64,000 nt of DNA from an uncultured Bacteroidales bacterium (GCA_944326385.1 CALVDT010000015.1:62001-126000), one strand, 5' to 3'. Counted from the first letter of the stretch, positions 19,391 through 28,852 are shown. A program made the numbers and translations. The notes: generated from the sequence alone by a model not told the origin.

Positions 19391-21087
19391 TGAGAAATTT
19401 AGCGGTAATATCAGCTTTTTCGGTCATTTCATTTGTTTCATCTGCGCAGGGTGTGGTGGTCCACACCCAGGAGCAGATGAACAAGGAAGCGCCAGTCCCA
19501 TGCTCCCATGTCGGGGCAGAGGCATGGAGTTCCCTTGAACCGGTGTTCACTTATGATACGCTGATCAGGACATGGTATCTGCTGCCTTCTGACATACCTG
19601 CCGAGCAGTCCGCACCTTTCTATCCGAGGGTGAAGAGACTGCGGGACGGACGGACGATAATGTTCTGGCAGGGCGGACAGCATTCCAGCCGTATCTACTG
19701 CGCCCGATCCAGCGACATGCGTCACTGGGATGCCCGGCAGAGACTGTTCGGACCGAAACAGAAGACCGTGGCAGGAAGGAAGACATGGATAAGGTACATG
19801 ACAGCCGATGCCATAGTGCTGAAAAGCGGTGAAATCGTGGTAGCGGCTTCATTCCGCAGCGACATGTATTCTGAAGGTCTCGGCTGCGGTATCGTCATAA
19901 GGAGAAGCCGTTACAACGGAGACTGGTGGGACAAGCCTCGCGTCATCTATGAAGGACCTAACTGGGAACCCTACATGATAGAACTTCCTGACGGGCGTCT
20001 CCAATGCTTCTTTACTGATGCCGACCCGAAATTCGGCAATTCCGGGACATCCATGATAGAGTCATTTGACGGAGGATTTACATGGACGGAAAAGAAACGG
20101 GTCTGCAGGCAGTTCAAGTATTATGACAGGCAACAGAAGATATTTACGGATCAGATGCCGTGTTTCAGGCTCCTTGCCGATGGAAAGACTCTGTTCGGAA
20201 TCCTGGAGGCAAGGCTTGAGCCGGGAGGTCCGGGAACCCCCAGTTCATATATGATGTCCGCCATATGGAATGATGCTTACGGATGGGAAGATCTTGGTGA
20301 AGACAGGGAAGGACCCGAAGACAGGAAGACGAACCTGTTCCGCGGGAACGGCGGATATGTGGCAGTGTTCCCGTCAGGTGAGGTCGTGATTGCCGCCGGG
20401 ATCGGTGGCATGCTGTCAGTCAAGACAGGAGATGCCGATGCACGCCGGTTCAACGGGAAAAACTGGAATTCAGACTGGCTCAGACCTTTCGACAAGCCCG
20501 GGACATGGGGGACAGTAGAGGTTGTGGACTCTCATCATTTGGTGTGGGCGATGGACTGTGCGGAAGGGCTGCAGTTCGGGACAGGATATCTGAACCATAA
20601 GATATATGCCCCGAAGATGACTGTGACCGTAGATGGAGACGGAAGAGAGTGGAAACTGCATGATGCCTTGTTCATAGGCTCGGAATCACCAGTGCAGGCT
20701 GTATTCAGAGCGTCCCATGATCAGGACAATGTCTATCTGCTGGCAGAAGTCACTGGATATGAGGCAGGAAAAGAACCTGTCCTGAATATGTCGCTTCATG
20801 ATGCGTCAGCGAAAAAGGCAGGCAGAGGTTCTACAGTCTCTTTTTCAGCAGGTGTATCAGGCGCGGCGGAAGACACTGATGCCGGTATCGTCATATCCAG
20901 CAGAAAAGGCAGGACCATAGACGGGCGGCAGGGCTATGTGGCGGAGATCAGGATACCGAAATCATCTGTAGGCGATGCCGCAGGACTCTGCCTCTGGGCT
21001 GAAGTGCTTTCGGATGGGGTCACAGATACTTTTACAGGTGCTAACAAATCAAAGACAGAGACATGGCAGAGAATAGAATTAAAATGA
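19390..21087 (+). CDS. Sialidase-superfamily enzyme with CBM9-like tail (copy 1)
   Basis: The ATG shares a base with the preceding stop. A signal peptide (MRNLAVISAFSVISFVSSAQG) without a lipobox suggests a periplasmic or secreted product. The first ~400 residues form a six-bladed sialidase-type propeller: FYPRVKRLRDGRTIMFW, one good Asp box (SFDGGFTW), YEGPNWEPYMIELPDGRLQC and TDQMPCFRLLADGKTLFG. The last ~150 residues (VTVDGDGREWK..., then VFRASHDQDNVYLLAEV) resemble a CBM9-like domain. It is the most diverged of three tandem paralogues. Sialidase activity itself is not proven; related propellers act on other sugars. Confidence 0.75.
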   Translation: MRNLAVISAFSVISFVSSAQGVVVHTQEQMNKEAPVPCSHVGAEAWSSLEPVFTYDTLIRTWYLLPSDIPAEQSAPFYPRVKRLRDGRTIMFWQGGQHSSRIYCARSSDMRHWDARQRLFGPKQKTVAGRKTWIRYMTADAIVLKSGEIVVAASFRSDMYSEGLGCGIVIRRSRYNGDWWDKPRVIYEGPNWEPYMIELPDGRLQCFFTDADPKFGNSGTSMIESFDGGFTWTEKKRVCRQFKYYDRQQKIFTDQMPCFRLLADGKTLFGILEARLEPGGPGTPSSYMMSAIWNDAYGWEDLGEDREGPEDRKTNLFRGNGGYVAVFPSGEVVIAAGIGGMLSVKTGDADARRFNGKNWNSDWLRPFDKPGTWGTVEVVDSHHLVWAMDCAEGLQFGTGYLNHKIYAPKMTVTVDGDGREWKLHDALFIGSESPVQAVFRASHDQDNVYLLAEVTGYEAGKEPVLNMSLHDASAKKAGRGSTVSFSAGVSGAAEDTDAGIVISSRKGRTIDGRQGYVAEIRIPKSSVGDAAGLCLWAEVLSDGVTDTFTGANKSKTETWQRIELK

Positions 21088-22817
21088 TATTGACAGCTTC
21101 GGCTGTTATCCTGTTCAACTTCGGGTGCACCGCTGCTCCGCTGCAGGGGCAGGATGAATCGGGGACAGTCATCTGCACTGTGTCGCAGATAACCGGCAGG
21201 TACAAACCTGAGGCATGCTCACATGCTGGTGAAGAGAAATGGAGCGTGATGCAGCCTATGACAGGGTATTCGTACATCATCCCTCATGCATGGCTTACGA
21301 AGGATGCTCCGGATGACCAGCGTAAAGCCATGTATCCGCGCATCAAGAAAATGGCAAGCGGGGAATACATAATGTTCTATCATGGAAGTCCTACCGGTTC
21401 CAGGATATGGTCCTCCATAAGCAGTGATTTCAAGGAATGGTCGGAACCTGTCCTGCTCTACGGTCCGGAGACTGTCACGGTGAACGGTGCCAAGGACTGG
21501 AGAAGATTCGTGAACATGGATGCTGCGGTCATGCCTGACGGCGAGATACTTGCCGTATGTTCTTTCCGCGCCACAGAACATTATAACTCCGGACTGGGAT
21601 GCGGACTGATGCTTACCCGCAGCACTGACAACGGACGCTCATGGTCGGACCCTGTGCAGATCTATGAAGGACCTAACTGGGAACCTTTCATACTTCGTCT
21701 TCCGGACGGAAAGCTCCAATGTTATTTTACGGATGCGACTCCTCAGACCAGGAACTCGGGCACTTCCCTTATCGAATCTTCTGACGGAGGTGATTCCTGG
21801 AGTCTCAAGAAGCGTGTCTGCAGGCAGTACAAATATCGGTACGACGGTCCTGACGGTGATTTTTCCGGTCAGAATATCTACACGGACCAGATGCCGTGTT
21901 TCCGTGTCCTCAATGACGGGAAGACACTGTTCGGCTTTATCGAATCCCGTCTTGAGCGTACGCCGAGCATTTATGGAGACAGTTATTATGCTCTCTCTGC
22001 AATATGGAATGACGGGCTGGAATGGAAAGACCTCGGGGAAAATTCGGAAGGTCCTGAAACGAGGGTCTCGAATGTCATTGAAGGCGGTGGCGGATATGTG
22101 GCTGTTTTCCCTTCCGGAGAGACTGTCATATCAGGACATATCGGAGGCAAGTTCCAGATGAAGGTGCTGGACCATACTGGCGGCAGAAACAGCGGGACCG
22201 AATGGGACCAAGGTTGGTTTTCTCCTTTTTCAGGTATGGGCTACTGGTCATGCACCGAGGTGGATTCCCCGCTGACCATGGTCGCGGCGATGCATTGCGA
22301 TACGGGTATGGAATTCGGGAAATTCTATCTCAACCACAGGATTGATGCCGTAGCTGCAGATGTGCTTGTGGATGGTGACGGCAGTGAGTGGCAGTCCGTA
22401 GACGCCCTGTATCTTGACACCGTGAACGGCTCAGAGACCATATTCAGAGCATCGAGGGATGATGAAAACCTCTACCTTATCTCGGAAACAGTCTCAGAAG
22501 ACAAGACCGGGGCGACCCGTGTAGACATGCTCCTGACCAATCCTGAAAGAAAGGATGTGACGACAGTTAAAATCTCTTCTTCCGGTTCTGTCTCCACCTC
22601 GGATACGGCTGCTTCCGCAGCGTTCAGATACGGGAAGACTGCTGACGGAAGAGCCGGCTTTACGGTAGAGATATCCATCCCTCTGGAAAGTCTCAGACTT
22701 TCAGCCGGCAGTACTGTATGCCTCTACGCGGCAATGTCAGACGGAGGTCCGGTATCCACTTTCACAATGTCGGAAAAATCAGATGCAGATACTTGGCTGC
22801 ACATAAAAATCAAATGA
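21084..22817 (+). CDS. Sialidase-superfamily enzyme with CBM9-like tail (copy 2)
   Basis: I chose the ATG at 21084, which overlaps the previous stop as ATGA and gives a lipoprotein signal (MILTASAVILFNFGC); an upstream ATG at 21063 would extend it into the neighbour. The propeller has two clear Asp boxes (STDNGRSW and SSDGGDSW), the shared YPRIKKMASGEYIMFYHG block, YEGPNWEPFILRLPDGKLQC and TDQMPCFRVLNDGKTLFG. A CBM9-like tail (VLVDGDGSEWQSVDALYL, TIFRASRDDENLYLISE) follows. Unlike copy 1 it should be lipid-anchored. It is closest to copy 3, with an identical 50-base stretch. Confidence 0.75.
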   Translation: MILTASAVILFNFGCTAAPLQGQDESGTVICTVSQITGRYKPEACSHAGEEKWSVMQPMTGYSYIIPHAWLTKDAPDDQRKAMYPRIKKMASGEYIMFYHGSPTGSRIWSSISSDFKEWSEPVLLYGPETVTVNGAKDWRRFVNMDAAVMPDGEILAVCSFRATEHYNSGLGCGLMLTRSTDNGRSWSDPVQIYEGPNWEPFILRLPDGKLQCYFTDATPQTRNSGTSLIESSDGGDSWSLKKRVCRQYKYRYDGPDGDFSGQNIYTDQMPCFRVLNDGKTLFGFIESRLERTPSIYGDSYYALSAIWNDGLEWKDLGENSEGPETRVSNVIEGGGGYVAVFPSGETVISGHIGGKFQMKVLDHTGGRNSGTEWDQGWFSPFSGMGYWSCTEVDSPLTMVAAMHCDTGMEFGKFYLNHRIDAVAADVLVDGDGSEWQSVDALYLDTVNGSETIFRASRDDENLYLISETVSEDKTGATRVDMLLTNPERKDVTTVKISSSGSVSTSDTAASAAFRYGKTADGRAGFTVEISIPLESLRLSAGSTVCLYAAMSDGGPVSTFTMSEKSDADTWLHIKIK

Positions 22818-24589
22818 TCATGAAAAAATATATGATATTACTTGCCCTGTGGGGGATTCCTGTTGCCTCATGTACTGCTGAACCTGCCACTGACACTGCA
22901 GATGCGGACCCTTCAGTCAGGCTGCACCTGGCGTCAGAGATGATGTCAAGGACGGAAGCTGTGCTGGATTCTCACAAGGAGGCAGAGCAGTGGAGCCGCC
23001 TCCAGCCGATGTACGGGACATACATAGTCCTGCCTCATAAATGGCTGCTTGGAGAAGTCATCAATTATGAAGACCAGAATTTTGCGAACTATCCCCGTAT
23101 AAAGAAGATGGCAAACGGGGAATACATAATGTTCTACCATGGAGGCCAGTATGGTTCCAGGATATGGTCCACCATAAGTCCGGATCTGAAGACATGGTCC
23201 ACTCCAGTCATGCATTATTCCCCAGTCGCGGTGACAGTGGACGGAGAGGATGACTGGCGACGCTTCGTGAACATGGATGCAGTCGTCTTGAAAAGCGGAG
23301 AAATACTTGCCGTATGCTCATACAGGGCGGCAGGACATTATGGAGAAGGTAAAGACGGGGGCCTGATGCTGATAAGGAGCAAGGACAATGGAAGGACCTG
23401 GACTGAGCCACAGAAAATCTATGACGGGGTGAACTGGGAAGCTTATCTGCTGGAGTTGCCTGACGGAAGGATACAGTGCTATTTCACTGACCCGATTCCT
23501 CAGACCAGGAATTCCGGGACATCCCTGATAGTTTCAGAAGACGGAGGTCACACATGGGGCCGGAAGATAAGGGTATCCCGCCAGTACAAATATGACTATG
23601 ACGGACCGAATACCGAATACACCGGTCAGAAGATCTACACGGACCAGATGCCGTGTTTCCGTGTCCTCAATGACGGGAAGACTATAGCCGGATTTCTTGA
23701 GGCAAGACTGGAGACGCCACTCAGTGTCACAGGAGCAAGCTACTGCAAGATGTCAATGGTCTGGAACGACGGTCTGGACTGGAAAGACCTCGGGGAGGAA
23801 AGCGAAGGTCCTGAACGGAGAGTGACGAACTTCATGAAGGGAGGTTCAGGCTACATGGCGACTTTCCCGTCAGGAGAAGTGGTGATATCCTGCAATTCCG
23901 ACAGCCGTTTCATGCTGAAAGTGCTGGACCGGAATGCAGAGTGTCCTCCAGGTTCCATATGGATAGAAGACTGGATGTATCCGTTCCCTGGGAAAGGATT
24001 CTGGGGGTCCATAGAAACAGAGTCACCCGTAACCATGATCGGTGCCATGCATGATGACACAGGTATCCAGATAGAGCGTTTCTGGTTGAATCACAGGATA
24101 GACGCATCCGACGAGATGATTTCCGTGGACGGCAATGCTGGCGAGTGGAAGACGGTCCAGGCTCTGTACCTGGCATCTGAATCCGGTACGGAGACCATTT
24201 TCAGGGCTGCGAAAGATGCCGAGAATCTCTATCTTGCGGTAGAGACGGCATGCCCTGAGGGGAACAAGTGCCATGAACTGTATCTAAGACTCATCAGTTC
24301 AGGGGAAACCTCAAGCAAGACAAGTCCTGTGACAGTGAGGATATTGCCTTCAGGAGAAGTATCCGCTACAGGTATGCAGCCTGTATGGGCTTCTTCTGCT
24401 GCGGAAGCCGAGGACGGACGCAATGGAATGGTGACAGAGATCGCCGTTCCGCTTTCTGCATTAAGCCATGCGTCTTATGGTGATGATATCTGCTTTTATG
24501 CCAAGGCGGTATCGTCAGGCGACACCGCCTCGTTTTCTCTTTCCGATCAGGAAGATCCCGATTCATGGCAGCGCATCAGGCTGCTTTGA
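22814..24589 (+). CDS. Sialidase-superfamily enzyme with CBM9-like tail (copy 3)
   Basis: The ATG at 22814 overlaps the previous stop (ATGA); a second ATG lies at 22820. The lipoprotein signal reads MIMKKYMILLALWGIPVASC. The propeller carries Asp boxes SKDNGRTW and SEDGGHTW, the YPRIKKMANGEYIMFYHGG block and TDQMPCFRVLNDGKTIAG, and a CBM9-like tail (ISVDGNAGEWKTVQALYL, TIFRAAKDAENLYLAVE) completes it at about 591 residues. It is the last gene of the coupled part of the locus; a 350-base stretch with a transposase remnant follows. Confidence 0.75.
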   Translation: MIMKKYMILLALWGIPVASCTAEPATDTADADPSVRLHLASEMMSRTEAVLDSHKEAEQWSRLQPMYGTYIVLPHKWLLGEVINYEDQNFANYPRIKKMANGEYIMFYHGGQYGSRIWSTISPDLKTWSTPVMHYSPVAVTVDGEDDWRRFVNMDAVVLKSGEILAVCSYRAAGHYGEGKDGGLMLIRSKDNGRTWTEPQKIYDGVNWEAYLLELPDGRIQCYFTDPIPQTRNSGTSLIVSEDGGHTWGRKIRVSRQYKYDYDGPNTEYTGQKIYTDQMPCFRVLNDGKTIAGFLEARLETPLSVTGASYCKMSMVWNDGLDWKDLGEESEGPERRVTNFMKGGSGYMATFPSGEVVISCNSDSRFMLKVLDRNAECPPGSIWIEDWMYPFPGKGFWGSIETESPVTMIGAMHDDTGIQIERFWLNHRIDASDEMISVDGNAGEWKTVQALYLASESGTETIFRAAKDAENLYLAVETACPEGNKCHELYLRLISSGETSSKTSPVTVRILPSGEVSATGMQPVWASSAAEAEDGRNGMVTEIAVPLSALSHASYGDDICFYAKAVSSGDTASFSLSDQEDPDSWQRIRLL

Positions 24590-24631
24590 TTCATCTGACC
24601 GCACCGAGGGATTTGATCAGATTCACCGTTT

Positions 24632-24847
24632 TTATGGCTGATGTCGTGGCATCAAAGCCTTTATCACCGGCTTTGGTGCCTGTTCTTTTGTCCTGAAGTC
24701 CGGCCTCGACATCCCCGAGAGCCACATGTAGTTCACATTCTCCTGCAATAGCCTCACCATCCTGCGCCCGGAAGGATGATCATTAAAAGTCCTTGACTTT
24801 TGGTGCATCACCTTTTTTGAGTTGCGACCGTTGCCTGATAATCTCAT
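24632..24847 (-). pseudogene. Transposase remnant (IS1182-like)
   Basis: The only sizeable frame in the gap 24590-24940 lies on the minus strand and contains [18 protein letters not shown], a segment typical of the N-terminal part of IS1182/IS5-type transposases (usually continuing into INRFR). Similarity stops right after that motif, and the frame closes after about 20 unrelated residues. Only a short internal piece of a normal ~450-residue transposase is present, and I see no terminal inverted repeats. An overlapping minus-strand frame ends with [15 protein letters not shown] before a stop at about 24590; it could be the tail of another broken gene but I do not recognise it. The remainder of the gap holds a promoter. 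Confidence 0.6.
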
Positions 24848-24865
24848 AGAGGGGATACTTTAAGA

Positions 24866-24897
24866 TTTGCATTGTTCCTGGCTTATCCGTATATTTC
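24866..24897 (+). promoter_or_regulatory. Promoter for the DUF4091 gene
   Basis: TTTG at 24866-24869, a 20-base spacer and TATATTTC at 24890-24897 (one mismatch to TAnnTTTG) match the Bacteroidetes primary-sigma consensus. It lies 44 bases before the ATG at 24941 and suggests that this gene is transcribed separately from the sialidase-like operon. Confidence 0.5.
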
Positions 24898-24940
24898 GCC
24901 TGACGGCTACGTGGGCTATATCATTAAAACCTTTTGACAT

Positions 24941-26611
24941 ATGAAGCATGTATTGTATTTCGGGATTCTCGTTTGCATGGCTGCGGCATGCAGGAATACG
25001 GATGTTGATTTTGCATGGACAGGCACTGGAGACAGATATGACATGGACGGGGATTTCGAGACCGTCGAGGAAAAGACTCCGTTTGAATATCCGGCCTGGA
25101 AAGGGGAGAAGATTTCAGCCCAGGCATATCTCCACTCGGACGAGCCTCTTGACAAGGTCACTCTGTCCGTATCGGATATGACATGCGGGTCATACAGTAT
25201 TCCGTACGATGCCGCATCCGTCAGTTTCGTGGAATATGTTGCCGGTGATGTGCTGGATACGACCACGTATAATCAATGCGCCGTGAGAGTTCCGGGGCAA
25301 TACGATTCCTTGCTGGTGGCGGATATGATAGACAATGCCGTGGCAAAGGATGTCAGGCCAGGGACCCTTCAGCCGATATGGCTGTCAGTGAAGGTCCCGT
25401 CGGATGCAGTTCCCGGTACATATACGGGCAAGCTCGTGATAAGGCACGGGTTCTCCAGACGGACAGTGCCGTTTTCTTTTGAAGTTGCAGACAGGATTCT
25501 GCCTCCTCCGTCAGAGTGGAAATTCCATCTGGATCTGTGGCAGAATCCTTATTCCGTGGCAAGATACCATGACGTGGAGCTCTGGAGCCGGGAGCATTTC
25601 GACCTTATGCGCCCTGTCATGAAGCTTCTTGCAGATGCGGGTCAGAAATCAGTGACGGCGACTATCCTGGACCGTCCGTGGAACGGGCAGACTTACGATG
25701 CCTTCGGCTCTATGGTCACGAAGACAAAGAATGCCGACGGCAGCTGGTCATATGATTATACTGTATTTGACCGCTGGGTCGAATTCATGGAGGAAATCGG
25801 CATCGACAGGCAGATAAACTGCTATTCCATGATACCGTGGGCGCTGAAGTTCGATTATATCGACGGGACGACTGGCAAGACGGAATATGTGGAGGCCGCC
25901 CCGGGCAGTACTGCTTACAAGTCCTACTGGGCACCGTTCATCTCGGATTTCGCAAATCATCTCAGAGACAAGGGCTGGTTCGGAAAGACAATGATAGCCA
26001 TGGACGAACGGCCTCTTGACGCCATGCGTGCGGCTTTGGATGTCATCAGGTCGGTGGAGCCGGACTTCAAAGTGTCGCTGGCAGGCAATTACCATGCCGA
26101 GATAGAGCAGGAACTGTACGACCTTTGCATCGCCTTCAGGGCTTCTTATCCTGAAGATGTCCTGGAGCGGAGGCATTCCGACGGCATGGTGACGACATAT
26201 TATACCTGCTGTGCGGAAGCCTATCCGAACACATTCATGGCTTCTTCTCCGTGCGAAGCCGCATGGCTTGCCTGGAGGGCGCTTGCCACCGGTTGTGACG
26301 GCTACCTGAGATGGGCATACAACAGCTGGACGGCCGATCCGGTGCATGACGCCAGATTCCGTCAGTGGGCTGCCGGTGACTGTTATCTGGTATATCCGGA
26401 CGGGCGCAGCAGTATCCGTATGGAGAAGCTCGTCGAAGGTATACAGGATTATGAGAAAGCCAGGATATTGTCGGAAGAGTGGCGCTCGGCAGGAGATAAG
26501 GAAAAACTGGACTCTCTGCGCGATGTCCTGAACCTCTTCACATATGAGGAAATAACCGAAAAAGGTGCGGAAGATGCCTTAAATGTTGCAAAGGCTTTCC
26601 TTTGTGAATGA
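24941..26611 (+). CDS. DUF4091-type glycoside hydrolase, lipoprotein
   Basis: A 556-residue lipoprotein (MKHVLYFGILVCMAAAC). The N-terminal ~190 residues are a beta-sandwich ending PGTYTGKLVIRHGFSRRTVPFSFEVADRI-type strands. The central part is a TIM-barrel-like domain (FHLDLWQNPYSVARYH, then KGWFGKTMIAMDERPLD, a segment where a catalytic Asp/Glu pair is plausible), and the C-terminus (GCDGYLRWAYNSW, YPDGRSSIRMEKLVEGIQDYE) matches DUF4091, related to GH123-like hexosaminidases. It probably cleaves glycosidic bonds at the cell surface or in the periplasm; the substrate is unknown. It stands at the end of the carbohydrate locus with its own promoter. Confidence 0.75.
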   Translation: MKHVLYFGILVCMAAACRNTDVDFAWTGTGDRYDMDGDFETVEEKTPFEYPAWKGEKISAQAYLHSDEPLDKVTLSVSDMTCGSYSIPYDAASVSFVEYVAGDVLDTTTYNQCAVRVPGQYDSLLVADMIDNAVAKDVRPGTLQPIWLSVKVPSDAVPGTYTGKLVIRHGFSRRTVPFSFEVADRILPPPSEWKFHLDLWQNPYSVARYHDVELWSREHFDLMRPVMKLLADAGQKSVTATILDRPWNGQTYDAFGSMVTKTKNADGSWSYDYTVFDRWVEFMEEIGIDRQINCYSMIPWALKFDYIDGTTGKTEYVEAAPGSTAYKSYWAPFISDFANHLRDKGWFGKTMIAMDERPLDAMRAALDVIRSVEPDFKVSLAGNYHAEIEQELYDLCIAFRASYPEDVLERRHSDGMVTTYYTCCAEAYPNTFMASSPCEAAWLAWRALATGCDGYLRWAYNSWTADPVHDARFRQWAAGDCYLVYPDGRSSIRMEKLVEGIQDYEKARILSEEWRSAGDKEKLDSLRDVLNLFTYEEITEKGAEDALNVAKAFLCE

Positions 26612-26626
26612 TTTTGATTATTTTTG
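26596..26626 (+). promoter_or_regulatory. Promoter for transketolase
   Basis: TATTTTTG at 26619-26626 is a perfect TAnnTTTG box, with TTTC 19 bases upstream (3 of 4 matches to TTTG). It overlaps the end of the DUF4091 gene. Transcription would begin near 26633, which rules out the in-frame ATG at 26608 as the tkt start. Confidence 0.5.
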
Positions 26627-26700
26627 GACGCCGGTTAGGAAACTGTTTGAATTTTAAGCGGCTTTTCAAGTCCGGTATGGGAACAAAAGTGTTTAAGATC

Positions 26701-28710
26701 ATGAACGACAGGAAACTCATGGAGAGGGCGGCCGACAATATCAGGATTCTGGCTGCATCGATGGTTGAAAAAGCCAGATCAGGGCATCCGGGCGGTGCCA
26801 TGGGCGGCGCGGATTTTATTAATGTGCTGTTTTCGGAGTATCTGATATACGATCCGGAGAATCCTTCATGGGAAGGCCGTGACCGTTTCTTCCTTGATCC
26901 CGGGCATATGTCTCCGATGCTTTATTCAGTACTGGCATTGTCAGGGAAGTTCACACTCGACGAGCTGCAGCAGTTCAGACAGTGGGGAAGCCCGACTCCC
27001 GGGCATCCTGAGGTCAATGTCAGCCGCGGGATAGAGAATACCTCGGGCCCTCTCGGCCAGGGGCATACATTTGCGGTCGGTGCTGCCATTGCCGCCAAAT
27101 TCCTGAAGGCAAGGCTCGGTGATCCGATGAGCCAGACCATATATGCCTACATTTCTGACGGAGGTATCCAGGAGGAGATTTCCCAGGGAGCAGGCCGTAT
27201 TGCCGGCCATCTCGGTCTGGATAATCTGATCATGTTCTACGACTCGAACGATATCCAGCTGTCCACATCCACCGATGAGGTGACCGATGAGGACGTGGAA
27301 ATGAAATACAAGGCCTGGGGCTGGGCTGTCATGAAGATTGACGGCAATGATGTCGATCAGATCCGCAAGGCTCTGGACTGGGCTAAATCCGTGGAGGGAA
27401 AGCCGGCTCTGATCATAGGCCATACGCTGATGGGCAAAGGTGCCCGTCGTGCCGACGGTTCAAGCTATGAGAACTGCTGTGCTACGCACGGGGCTCCTCT
27501 TGGAGGAGACGCATACCGGAATACAATACTGAATCTCGGTGGGGATCCGGACGCTCCGTTCGTGATTTTCCCTGAGGTCCAGGCCCTGTATGAAGCCCGC
27601 AGGCAGGAGTTGCGCGGCATAATGCGTGAAAGGGCAGCGATGAAGGCCGCGTGGGCTGCGGAAAACCCGGAGCTTGCGGAGAAACTTCAGCGGTGGTTCT
27701 CAGGACAGCTTCCTCCGCTGGACTGGGATTCCATAGTACAGAAGCCTGGAGCGGCAACGAGAAATGCATCGGCAACGGTTCTCGGCTATCTGGCCGGTCA
27801 GGTAGACAATATGATAGTTTCTTCGGCAGATTTGTCGAACTCTGACAAGACCGACGGTTTCCTGAAAAAGACCCATGCTTTCAGAAAAGGAGATTTTTCA
27901 GGAGCTTTCCTGCAGGCAGGCGTATCTGAACTTACGATGGCATGCTGCTGCATCGGAATGATGCTTCACGGTGGTGTGATTGCAGCTTGTGCGACATTCT
28001 TCGTATTCTCTGATTATATGAAGCCGGCTGTGAGGATGGCTGCCCTGATGGAGATTCCAGTGAAGTTCATCTGGTCGCATGATGCTTTCCGTGTAGGAGA
28101 GGATGGCCCGACGCACGAACCGGTGGAGCAGGAAATGCAGCTCCGCCTTATGGAAAGGATGAAGAACCACAGCGGCCGGAATTCAATGCTTGTGCTGCGT
28201 CCGGCCGATGTCGAGGAGACTACCCGGGCGTGGAAACTCGCGATGGAGAATACATCCGCTCCTACCGCCCTTATATTCTCCCGCCAGAATATTGCGAATC
28301 TCCCTGAAGGGACAGACTATTCTCTGGTTTCCCGTGGTGCGTATATTGTGAACGGTTCCGACAGTGACCCTGACATCATTCTTGTGGCTTCCGGGTCGGA
28401 AGTCTCCACTCTTGTCGCCGGTGCTGCCTTGCTGAGGGCTGACGGAATTCGTGTAAGAGTGGTGTCGGCACCTTCGGAAGGTTTGTTCAGATGTCAGGAC
28501 AAGGCTTATCAGGAAAGTGTCATCCCGACCGGTGCAAAAGTGTTCGGTCTTACTGCGGGCCTTCCAGTGACGCTTGAAAGCCTTGTCGGTGCAAACGGCC
28601 GTGTGTGGGGGCTCGGCTCTTTCGGTTATTCGGCACCTTATTCCGTGCTGGACGAGAAGCTCGGCTTCACTCCGGAAAATGTCTATGCGCAGGTGAAGTC
28701 GATGCTTTAG
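26701..28710 (+). CDS. tkt: Transketolase
   Basis: Transfers two-carbon ketol units in the non-oxidative pentose phosphate pathway, using thiamine diphosphate. The 669-residue protein shows SGHPGGAMGGADF near the N-terminus, the cofactor-binding region SDGGIQEEISQGAGRIAG through MFYDSNDIQLS, and the pyrimidine-domain block FVFSDYMKPAVRMAALM with HDAFRVGEDGPTHEPVEQ. I took the ATG at 26701 (MNDRKLMERAADN), matching the usual N-terminus and lying downstream of the promoter; an ATG at 26677 is possible. A strong bidirectional terminator follows. It is the first housekeeping gene after the carbohydrate locus. Confidence 0.96.
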   Translation: MNDRKLMERAADNIRILAASMVEKARSGHPGGAMGGADFINVLFSEYLIYDPENPSWEGRDRFFLDPGHMSPMLYSVLALSGKFTLDELQQFRQWGSPTPGHPEVNVSRGIENTSGPLGQGHTFAVGAAIAAKFLKARLGDPMSQTIYAYISDGGIQEEISQGAGRIAGHLGLDNLIMFYDSNDIQLSTSTDEVTDEDVEMKYKAWGWAVMKIDGNDVDQIRKALDWAKSVEGKPALIIGHTLMGKGARRADGSSYENCCATHGAPLGGDAYRNTILNLGGDPDAPFVIFPEVQALYEARRQELRGIMRERAAMKAAWAAENPELAEKLQRWFSGQLPPLDWDSIVQKPGAATRNASATVLGYLAGQVDNMIVSSADLSNSDKTDGFLKKTHAFRKGDFSGAFLQAGVSELTMACCCIGMMLHGGVIAACATFFVFSDYMKPAVRMAALMEIPVKFIWSHDAFRVGEDGPTHEPVEQEMQLRLMERMKNHSGRNSMLVLRPADVEETTRAWKLAMENTSAPTALIFSRQNIANLPEGTDYSLVSRGAYIVNGSDSDPDIILVASGSEVSTLVAGAALLRADGIRVRVVSAPSEGLFRCQDKAYQESVIPTGAKVFGLTAGLPVTLESLVGANGRVWGLGSFGYSAPYSVLDEKLGFTPENVYAQVKSML

Positions 28711-28736
28711 TCCGGCTGTGCCTTTTGCAGATAAAT

Positions 28737-28774
28737 AAAAAACAACCATCTGAAAATCAGATGGTTGTTTTTTT
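28737..28774. terminator. Bidirectional intrinsic terminator
   Basis: A perfect inverted repeat (arms 28741-28753 and 28757-28769, three-base loop) is flanked by an A run on the left and T7 on the right. It sits between the convergent tkt and tRNA-Pro genes and can end transcription from both. Confidence 0.9.
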
Positions 28775-28778
28775 CGTG

Positions 28779-28852
28779 TCGGGGTACTGTGACTCGAACA
28801 CAGGACCCTCTGGTCCCAAACCAGATGCGCTAGCCAACTGCGCCACACCCCG
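28779..28852 (-). tRNA. tRNA-Pro (anticodon TGG)
   Basis: The minus strand folds into a standard 74-base cloverleaf. The acceptor is CGGGGTG paired with TACCCCG, followed by discriminator A; the D-loop contains AGTTGGCTAGC; the anticodon arm TCTGG-TTTGGGA-CCAGA presents TGG; the T-arm is CTGTG-TTCGAGT-CACAG. No CCA is encoded. A consensus promoter lies just upstream and a terminator just downstream. Confidence 0.95.

Noticed and set aside
28721..28774. Possible coding sequence or small RNA at the strong hairpin near tRNA-Pro
   Set aside because: The perfect inverted repeat with flanking A and T runs between convergent genes is fully explained as a bidirectional terminator.
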